Source: Takakia lepidozioides (Eukaryota > Streptophyta > Takakiopsida > Takakiales > Takakiaceae). From it: a stretch of DNA of 64,000 nt. Where the stretch lies: assembly GCA_030704615.1 (NCBI GenBank), contig CM060732.1:33151053-33215052 (forward strand). Direction: 5' to 3'. This document shows, piece after piece, positions 56,609 through 64,000 of this stretch. How positions within the stretch are numbered: position 1 is the first letter of the stretch; every line of letters begins with the position of its first letter. Made by a program: the position numbers and the translations under genes. Below the pieces are notes generated by a model, which worked only from the letters and a program-made list of their open reading frames with translations, made no database searches and was not told where the DNA came from.

Positions 56609-59600
56609 ATGGCTCCGAATTCTACGCTATAGTTTGCTGTCCTCCGCAACTTGGGAGAGCCTGGATCCCAAACAAGGGAGGACTTTGCAGAGTGACTGAA
56701 ACTTACCTTTGTTCCAAATTCAAGCTCAACCGGCACAGTTTATTTGGAAGAAGAAAGGAAGGATGTTCCTGGACAGGTTGACGAGACATTGTCGTGCTAG
56801 GTAACGACGGAGGTTGCGGAATCGAATGGCACGTTCCCCCGTCAGACACCATCCTGTACCGAGCTGTGGGAATGCCCATTCCCTTTCCGAATCAGTCGCT
56901 GCCCACACCATCCACAAAGAAGTCCGGAAACCGAGAGGCGCCACTGCCAACAGAGAGGTATGCAACGATAATCATTCCCGACCTGGACCGTCAAGACCCT
57001 CCATAGCTTCTCGTGTGGACGTATTCGACATTTCGACGAGGAAGATGATTGCATTGAGGTACCCATGTCCTCCACACGGTCGTTCAAATCCGGCATGGAC
57101 GTCTCTGTAGGTGCTACGCAATGTGCCCTCGAGCATAACTCCAACCCGGTCCATTGTGCAGCTCCTACGACAACATCACCTCGATGGTTCTCGCTCCGAG
57201 CTGGCTGCTCTCGACTATGCCAAATTCCCAGTCAGAAAGGTAACTTTTCTGCCTCCCGAAGTCGATGGCAATGTCATCTTCGAGTTTCCACCTGTTTCTT
57301 CGTCCAAGAAAGCCTCCGGGATGTTAACAGACATGGATCGAAAGCATGACGGACACCCCTGTGTGTGACGAAGACCATAGCACGAAAATTGCTGATGGTG
57401 TTCGGGTACGATATGTCCTCTGTGCGGGGAAGCTGAGGTGCCTCAATCCCACCTGCTTCCACTTTCTCTCCAAAGGAGGGCGGAGAAACGAGACGGATTG
57501 GACTGGCACAAAACGCATCATCCATTCATTGTCTCCAGCCAAGCTCCTGCGGGTTCTTTCAAGTGTGCACATTGCAAAGAACCACCGACGTGCTGTCCAT
57601 GTGCAGAGCCAAGCAATATTACGTAATCCATTTGCTCCCGGACTTGACTAGAGCTTGCATACACGTTGGGGTCCACTGCCACCCCTTGGCGAGAGGCAAC
57701 ATGCGTGAGGGCTGTGCAGGAAGACAGGACATCATAAAAGAGGAGGTGAAATTGAGCCCCGGAGCCAGACCAAAGCAGATTCAGCTGAAGGCAGCCCACA
57801 AGATTGCTCTTGGCAAAATCATGTCTGAAGATGGTTCCGACCGAAAGCCCTTGACCGAAGACGAGATGCGTGACCTCTTGGAGTCCGTCTCGCACGTTTG
57901 TAGTCCGAATGTGCGGAATCACATCGTATCTTGCAAGCAGGAGTTCGGCAGGGGGTCGGACATGTACTCAATCCTGGAGGTGAAACGAATGACTGGATAT
58001 GACTACATCCAAGGTAGCAGGTTTCCAGAGCAAGGCAGCGAATCGATCGTTGTTACATTTTCAAAATGTCGACGTGTGGGCCTGGGAGTGGAGTCGACTT
58101 GGTCACTCGCATGACAACTGGAAAACTTGTCGAATGCTTGGGTGATGTTTGATCACATCAAGCGAATTACAAACCATCAGTGGGTGACTATGGGTGCGCA
58201 TGTTTATGACTATCACTCCAAGGCTCATGACGATTGCATCTGCGAGATGAAAGGGGAGGACCACAGTCCGAGATGCATCTGTGGGAGGCATAAACCAGCA
58301 GATGGCAAGGGCGGGATTGCCAGCGCCCATTTCAGGGGATTCATGGCAGACAACGCTCAGGCCAACTGGGCAGCGGTGCGGCGTGTGTACGGTGAGGACC
58401 CCAATGTTCCAATGGAGGGGAAAGAGAGATCCTGTGGATTCCATTGGATGCAGAGTCTATCCCACTACACTACCAAAATTTGTTGCTAGCTCATTCAGGC
58501 TGAACACGTGTCTTTGTACGGCGTGGAAGGATGCACCCACATTTTGATGACGCGGAGGTTAAGTTTGCTATCATCGAGGCTTGGTGGAACACGTCAGGTG
58601 CAGTGGAGACAACCAATCTGGGAGCATTGCACAGCTGGTTGGGGTGGTGGCATTTCGGTATCGACAGTTCGGACAGTACATGCGGGAGGTAGGCTGCTGT
58701 CAATTTCGTTCATTTGTCTTTCTGTTACGGACATTTCGATTGGTCCCTCACCGTTGTTTGTGTCCTTCTAGGAGCGGTGCTTGGATTCCGACACGGACAT
58801 GCCGACACGAATATGGCAGAATCGGTCCACTCCTCCTGGCGAGCGTCTTCTGCCGCACATCTGGTGGACGTAGTGACGGCCACAACGGAGGACATCGACA
58901 GAGCAATCATGCAGCAAGCCACGTACTACAAGTTCCTGAGCGGCAAACAATGGGGCTTTGGGCCGGACAGGAGGAATTGTTGGTACGAACAGCTTCGAGG
59001 TCCAAGAATCCAGTGAAATGGGCGACATCATTGCGAGAGAAGATCAAAGGGACGCCTCTGCACCGCAGAGGTGAACACCTAGAGGGGGACGTCCGGACTC
59101 GCCCTGTCAGGCGGAGGATTGAAGAGGAACCCGGGGCGAAGAGGATTCCTGGAGATCCGACAGGAACATTCGGACAGCACCTCGAGGTCCCGTCATGTTG
59201 CCGCACAATGTGTCTTCCAGCAGTGGAAGCCAAGAAATTCCAGATCGCCGTCGCCTTCAACCGGGGATTTCGTGCAACAAATTCCCACCGCTCCCTTGCC
59301 CCACATTCCGCCCGCTGTTATGCAGTATGGCCAAGCCATTGTGGAGACGACTGTGTCTGCCTCACAGTGGAGAATTGCTCGCACAAAGCCGTCGTTTCGA
59401 GGAAGGTGTTCCGCAATTCGTGTGGATACACGGCAACGTTGTTTAGAGATGATAAGGAGGAATCCAGATGGGGCTGTCCCTGCTCCTACTTTTACAGGAA
59501 GATTTGTCCATGCAAAGTTTGCGGAGGCGACAACCACCCAGTTCTGGTTCTGCAGGCACGACATTATGACTTGCGTGTATGGAAAGCCCAAGTACGGCAT

Positions 59601-60198
59601 ACAGACAATGCCAGAGGCTCCCCCGGTGTGGCCGGTGGAACCAGGCTGCGATCTGAGTCAGGTTGAGGCCGACGCCCTTACCGCCGCAGGATTTCGGATG
59701 GTGCCGAGCACTGACGTGCCCAGACATCCATTTCCGCTTCCACAGCCTCCACCACCGACCCCTGTGAGAGCAAGAACAATGGGACACGACAGCTCTAAGC
59801 ATCCTACACACCGTTGGGGGAAACCGAAGAGGCGGCGACCTCCCTCAAAAGTGAACGAGACAAGGATGGGGAATGCACTTCGGATGAACTGTACAATCCA
59901 GAGCTCGACAGAAGTGCCCCCACCAGGATTCGGGCGTGTGTATCAGATGGCCACGGCGGGCTCAGCTGTTCGCAATGAGGTGTACACCATCACCATTTCA
60001 GAATTACCCACCTGCAATTGCACCGACTTCCAGATCATGGCGAACAAGGGGGCATCATACTGCCCTTGCAAGCATTTGTACTACGTGTACCTAAAGAGAC
60101 TCCGTTGTAATTCCACAACTCATCACTTCATACATGCACCAGGGTTGAGCCCCCAGGAGGTTCACACTCTTCTGAATATGGATCCAGGGGACCAGTGA
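56609..60198 (+). pseudogene. Mutator-like transposase with SWIM finger, copy 2
   Basis: Same two-exon gene as copy 1: exon 1 56,609-58,688, exon 2 58,772-60,198. Exon 1 and the first part of exon 2 carry many single-base frame breaks relative to copy 1 (for example AATTCTACG for AATTCCTACG just after the start). From 59,119 the frame is open to the TGA at 60,198 and includes CAG at 59,323 where copy 1 has TAG, the RHDI residues missing in copy 1, and the SWIM finger CNCTDFQ...CPCKHLYYVYLK. FDHIKRI, MADNAQ and NMAES are all encoded. The two copies are complementary in damage; some breaks here may be consensus errors. Confidence 0.75.
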
Positions 60199-60949
60199 GC
60201 TTGGCTTGCGGTCCACATACAATGGTACGCCCATCCTTTTCGGATAGTAGAACTGTACTGCTGCCAGTACCTCAGACTCTCGCCACAGAAAGGTCCGACA
60301 TATGTCTTGCCTACCAGTAACCTGTTTTGATCGAACTAAGATATTACTATATCGTTCACTTGTTTCCACGTGCATGTATTTTTATATGTTGGAGGGTTCA
60401 TGTTTTTCTGCTTTCCGAAAACTTGCTCTCCTCATTCGACCTCCGACAAGGAAATGCGGCGGCGAATTTCCAAGTATCGTCGTAGGTACCCCCAGAGGCG
60501 GCCTTACACCAAACCGCTCCGAAATTTCGCACGTGCGAACCCTAATGCGGCACCCTATTTCCCAGTTCAGTTGCAAACCTTTCCCGCCGAATACCCGAAG
60601 AAGACAGAATTGTGAAGTACTGCAGACTGTATTGGTGCAGACTCCATTGGTTCAATCGCGGCAAAAGGGTCAGCTTCATTCCAATGTTAAGGCATGTAAA
60701 ACCGCGGAATACTCTATACAGGCCAGTATGCGACGTCCTTTTGCAGTGGTATACTGGATTTCCCGTTGCACGGTCACTTATTTCCATGAGCGGATCTATA
60801 AAACCATGAGCGGACTTGTTACTGACGACATATCTTCGCCGCATTACATGATCTGGAACGTCCAAAAACGGCAAGGTCAAATAAAAAACTATTATTTTAA
60901 TACTTGTTTAATCTGCCGCATTTCCAAATTTGGAGGAGTCCGCTCATGA
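60199..60949. other. 3' region of element copy 2
   Basis: Matches 24,835-25,587. No gene. Confidence 0.6.
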
Positions 60950-61044
60950 AATCCGCGTATCTTAGACTTCGGCTCACCGCTCATGCGGCTCATGCGGCTC
61001 ATGGCTCATGGCTCATGGTTTCTGCTCATGAAATAGTAAACCTC
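60950..61044. repeat. Right terminal region of element copy 2
   Basis: CTCATG cluster identical in form to 25,588-25,685, ending GCTCATGAAATAGTAAACCTC at 61,044. Confidence 0.7.
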
Positions 61045-61979
61045 TTCCTCCACTGGCAACCACTTTCATTTGCAAATTCTGCAAAACTTGTACCATCCTG
61101 CCTGGCGCTGTGTGGAGCAAGAATGTACTATGTTGTCCACCGTTTGAAAACAATGACAAGAGCTTGTGTGCATTTCGGTTTCCATAACCATCCTGTCTCG
61201 AAGGGGGATTACATGGAGAGTGTTGAGACAGTTTCGAGGTTGATTAAACAGGAGTACGAGATAAACCCATTCGCAACAACATCTGCAATTGCTCTTGGGG
61301 CAAGCAAGTCCTTCTTGGAAACCCATATTTTGAGTGAAGGGGATTATGTGGGGACTAAACTTGACGGTGCAGCATTGGACGTTGTCATGGATTATTTCTC
61401 CACTTTGAGTTCACCCAACATTCGGCATCAGATCAATGCATTGAGAATGGGCTCTAGGATTAGAGGCTACATAGACAACATTTTGGAATTGAAACGACTG
61501 AGCATGTACGACTACATCCAGGACAATGTTTTTCCAGGTCAAGGTGCCATCAAAGTGTTTCTTTTCAAAATGTCGACTGCTGGGGAGAGCAGTGGGGTTA
61601 GCCTCATGAAGCGGATGCTGAAGACTGGGGACCTGCACAATTGTTTTCTTATGTTTGATCATGTGAAACGAGTGAAAGATTGGACGACAATGGCTTGTCA
61701 TGTCTACGATCCAGTGTATCAACGAGTTATGACAATTGTAGTTTGTGACATGCAATCCGAGGATACAGAATCCCAGAAGCTCATGTGGAATTCCCTTGTA
61801 CGTGTTATGGGGTGCCATCTCCAAATTTCGCTGGTTTCATGGCAGATAGTGCACAGGCAAATTTCAATGCAGTTCAAATTGTCTTCGGATCAAGCGACCC
61901 AAAAGTGCCAATGCCGGGAAGAGAGCGTACATGTCTATTCCATTGGACACAATCTTTGGAGAAACATACAAAGTCGGAC
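61045..61979 (+). pseudogene. Distant Mutator-like transposase fragment
   Basis: Internal piece of a third transposase lineage: ARMYYVVHRLKTMTRACVHF, GFHNHPVSKGDYMES, YDYIQDNVFPGQGA, CFLMFDHVKRVKDWTTMACH, YQRVMTIVVCDMQSED, then a one-base frame change near 61,805 and FAGFMADSAQANFNAVQIVF, RERTCLFHWTQSLEKHTK. It has the zinc-domain end, both catalytic Asp positions and the C-x2-H after the second. It starts right at the terminus of copy 2 and ends right at the terminus at 61,980, so both ends are cut by other elements. About 300 codons are free of stops, suggesting it was intact when interrupted. Confidence 0.75.
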
Positions 61980-62000
61980 GGGGGCTGCTATTTCATGAGC
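61980..62000 (+). repeat. Left terminus of element E
   Basis: GGGGGCTGCTATTTCATGAGC, identical to 46,023-46,043, followed by ATGAGC repeats and an A run. The methyltransferase E gene follows with its 3' end facing this terminus; the rest of the element runs off the window. Confidence 0.75.
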
Positions 62001-62200
62001 GGCATGAGCATGAGCGGGAAAAAAAAAAGCATGAGCAGACCATTGTGAGTCCACGGAAATAGGGTTAGGAGGCACGGAAATAGGGTCATGTGAAGTTGGA
62101 ATGTGGCACCAGTGGACTTGAAATGCAACATTTTATTGCAAATTTTGTGGCAAGCCACGTCTATACAAGTGTGTTCTAACTGTCATAGCCGGAATGGGCA

Positions 62201-62651
62201 CTACTCTCCTACACCCTCCGAGGAACTTGCCCCACCTTCTTCCTCATCCCCCTCGTCCTCGGAGCTCTGTGATGCATCAGTTCCACTATGCCTCTCAAAA
62301 ATCCCGTCCTCTCCTTGGGGGACTGTCCACCTCACCTCCTGGGAATCTTCTGCGTCTTCTCCCCCACTTTCCTCAGCAGAATCCAACACAAATCTACGAG
62401 CCCGACGGGCTCTAATAGCTGCTGCCTCCTCCCTCATCTTCATTTTCTTGAGGCTTGCCTCGTCTAAAATCTGTTGTACACGACTACATTCGGAACACCT
62501 CCGAATGGACACCGAAGCAAGCCGGGCAGCATAAGTAGGAAGGATGTACTCCCTTTCTGGACTAGGCATGAAATCCCCCCTGGCAAAAAAAAGCACGTTC
62601 CTCCTGCCCATGAACTCCGGTGTAGACGTCCCTCCGGCAGTACTTGGCATC
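62201..62651 (-). CDS. Conserved acidic reading frame downstream of methyltransferase E
   Basis: Begins MPSTAGGTSTPEFMGRRN right after an acceptor (CTGTAG at 62,652-62,657), runs VLFFARGDFMPSPEREYILP, CSECSRVQQILDEASLKK, EVRWTVPQGEDGIFE and an acidic tail, TAG at 62,201. Exon D (48.6-49.1 kb) is its broken counterpart, and in B an element end sits at its first bases. The preceding methyltransferase exon stops with TGA at the same place in B and E, so this is either a second small gene or an alternatively spliced last exon. CSEC is the only Cys pair. Function unknown. Confidence 0.5.
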
Positions 62652-62776
62652 CTACAGTAAGAACAAATCCACTTCAAGAATGTCAATACCAGCACAACCA
62701 GAAAGGGTTTTCAATGAAATAAGAGAGCGGAGGGAGGTGCCTCACGAAATCTGGAGGCAACTTACAATGCCACCAC

Positions 62777-64000
62777 TCATTCGTAAACCGGGGGCTCCTC
62801 GGCCTCGATCCCAACTTCCTCCCCCTGCTCCTTCTCGGATTTTTCCTCATCCTCCGAGGATGCCTCTTCCTCTTTCGGCAGACGTTCAGCCGCTGCAAGT
62901 TCCGAGTTGTGGAGGGCAGTATCTGGCTCGAAGGCGAACACATGCCTGTCGGACAACGTCCCTGCCCACATTGAAGCACCTGAGGAACAAAGCGGGCGGT
63001 TAATAGCTTGCGGCATGCAATTGCAATCGGGCCAGGGGACAAACTGAGCACGTGAAGGCTTACCCGTGCCGCATGTGAGGTCCAGAATCCGCCCTTGGAC
63101 ATCCGAGCACGTCTCCATGAGGGTTTGGATGAAAGCAGGGCTCCGGGTCCGGCTGTACCGCCACGGTTTGCCTGTCTTTGTGTCCTTCGGCATACTAGAG
63201 TGGGGCACATAGTTGTAGATGACATCGTAGGTTACAGGGTCCACAACGGCATCAACAAGACGACCGTCGTTGCGGAATTTGAACGTAGACCCTCTCTTCA
63301 CAAAGCAATATGCCTCAAACACCAATGTCTGCACATCCAACAAAGAAGGGATCAATTCCAGGGTCTACTTAACATACACCACAATATGAAGTGAATGCAA
63401 TAGATTGATAACTTCCACTTTGGCCCTCTGTTCGCAACCCCTGCGTACTGATGCAGAACCATTTTCTGAGGAGGACCGGGGTGACACTTTTCGGTGTCCA
63501 CCTTGCCACCGCATTCTCTGTGGTCTTCCCTCTCGTGGCAAGGACAACCACACATCCACCGTCATCCAGAAGCATCCCTGCCAGCCCAAACTCGGCTTTC
63601 CAGTAGTCCTCAGTAAACCTGTTCCAGGTGGGCACACCATCCAGGCCCTCCAGCAGCTCCCCATCTGGAATGTCGAGGAGAATCATGTCCCAAGCTCTCT
63701 CCACCTCAACCCCCCCCCGAGTGCTCTTGCAATTCGTGCTCACAGCCGTGAAGAATTCCATCATGGCTTCAAAACCAGGGGTGTCTTCAGGCTCTGTACC
63801 GCCAGCCCTCTTCTTGGCTTTCCCCTTCTGCTCCGCCAGAGACTTGTTGTGTGCCACCTTCTTCGTCCTGGCAGCGAGAGCGTCAAGGAAGCTCTCATTA
63901 ACGCATTGGATGATGGTTGGAGGTTCTAGCTTTGGCCTGTGCGTAAACGTCACCGCTGAATACCGGCGTGTAGGCTCGCCCTCAAATGCCAACTTCTTGG
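62777..64000 (-). CDS. ParB-like / amino-methyltransferase fusion, copy E, C-terminal part
   Basis: The best-preserved methyltransferase half; the ParB-like half lies beyond the window. The catalytic exon (64,000 to about 63,419) has FEGEPTRRYSAVTF, SFLDALAARTKKV, DTPGFEAMMEFF, WDMILLDIPDGELLEG and GMLLDDGGCVVVLATRG. After an intron, 63,328-63,064 gives FEAYCFVKRGSTFKF, WRYSRTRSPAFIQTLMETC and ILDLTCG; an 84-bp intron (63,063-62,980, GTAAGC...CAG) then joins TG-ASMWAGTLSDRHVFAFEPD and an acidic end EEPPVYE, TGA at 62,777. Motif IV before motif I is the beta-class order of N4-cytosine/N6-adenine methyltransferases; DIPDG stands where DPPY is usual. No stops or frameshifts are seen here, though the first donor is ambiguous. 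Could be active. Confidence 0.7.

Larger units (their letters stand above)
54147..61044 (+). mobile_element. Mutator-like element, copy 2
   Basis: Collinear with 18,001-25,685 and nearly identical apart from a shorter array and many single-base indels. Right terminus ends at 61,044; the flank TTCCTCCAC differs from that of copy 1. On its left lies methyltransferase D, pointing away, and beyond it gene 3 and the left-type terminus at 46,023. If those belong together the element is about 15 kb (46,023-61,044). No matching target duplication was found at those two ends, so the pairing is unproven. Confidence 0.65.

Noticed and set aside
46023-61044. Definite 15-kb element with paired ends
   Set aside because: Termini fit, but flanking bases (GTAGGATGC and TTCCTCCAC) do not form a target duplication, so I state it only as possible.

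Overview
The window is repeat-rich plant nuclear DNA. The evidence is a PLS-class PPR fragment, Ty3/gypsy pol, hAT and PIF/Harbinger transposases, CACTA-type ends, tRNA-derived boxes and GT-AG introns. A fern or lycophyte-like genome is my best guess, with low confidence. Almost every coding region is a transposable element or a decayed copy, and I see no intact ordinary host gene.

Layout. 1-1.8 kb holds a broken hAT transposase. 2.2 kb has an F-box-like fragment and 3.9-4.4 kb a hairpin array. 4.7-5.2 kb is a PPR pseudogene (-) and 6.3-7.7 kb a Harbinger transposase with three stops (-). 8.7-11.65 kb is a gypsy pol remnant (-), split at the integrase by a 1,009-bp element with 8-bp target duplications. 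11.7-12.5 kb is a SET-domain pseudogene (+). From 12.9 kb onward three gene families recur: (i) a ParB-like domain fused to a beta-class amino-methyltransferase, in copies A (12.9-17.5, +), B (38.9-45.9, +), D (53.5-49.2, -) and E (64.0-62.8, -, cut by the window edge); (ii) a Mutator-like DDE transposase with a SWIM zinc finger, in copies 1 (21.2-24.8, +), 2 (56.6-60.2, +) and C (36.6-33.2, -), plus a more distant fragment (61.0-62.0, +); (iii) a small conserved gene of unknown function, 'gene 3' (37.2-37.7 and 46.5-47.3, both -).

These genes sit with arrays of short palindromes that have a GGYRCC core (18.5-20.8, 37.99-38.4, 43.35-44.0, 47.55-48.3, 54.6-56.2 kb). Single copies of the palindrome lie inside several methyltransferase introns. 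Two units have the methyltransferase and transposase transcribed away from each other with palindromes between them (32.4-45.9 and 48.6-60.2 kb). Five shared terminal sequences (CTATTTCATGAGC and its complement) mark element ends. My reading is a family of large Mutator-like elements that carries its own ParB-methyltransferase and possible recognition arrays. The protein-domain calls rest on motifs I can see; a functional link between protein and palindromes is inference.

Decay is advanced: stops, frameshifts, a CACTA-type insertion inside methyltransferase B, and an element end inside the conserved exon after B. Several nonsense codons are CAG to TAG, as expected from deamination at methylated CHG sites. 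Copy 2 (54-61 kb) has many single-base indels relative to copy 1 (18-25.7 kb), and a 500-N gap lies at 17,501-18,000, so some breaks may be assembly errors.
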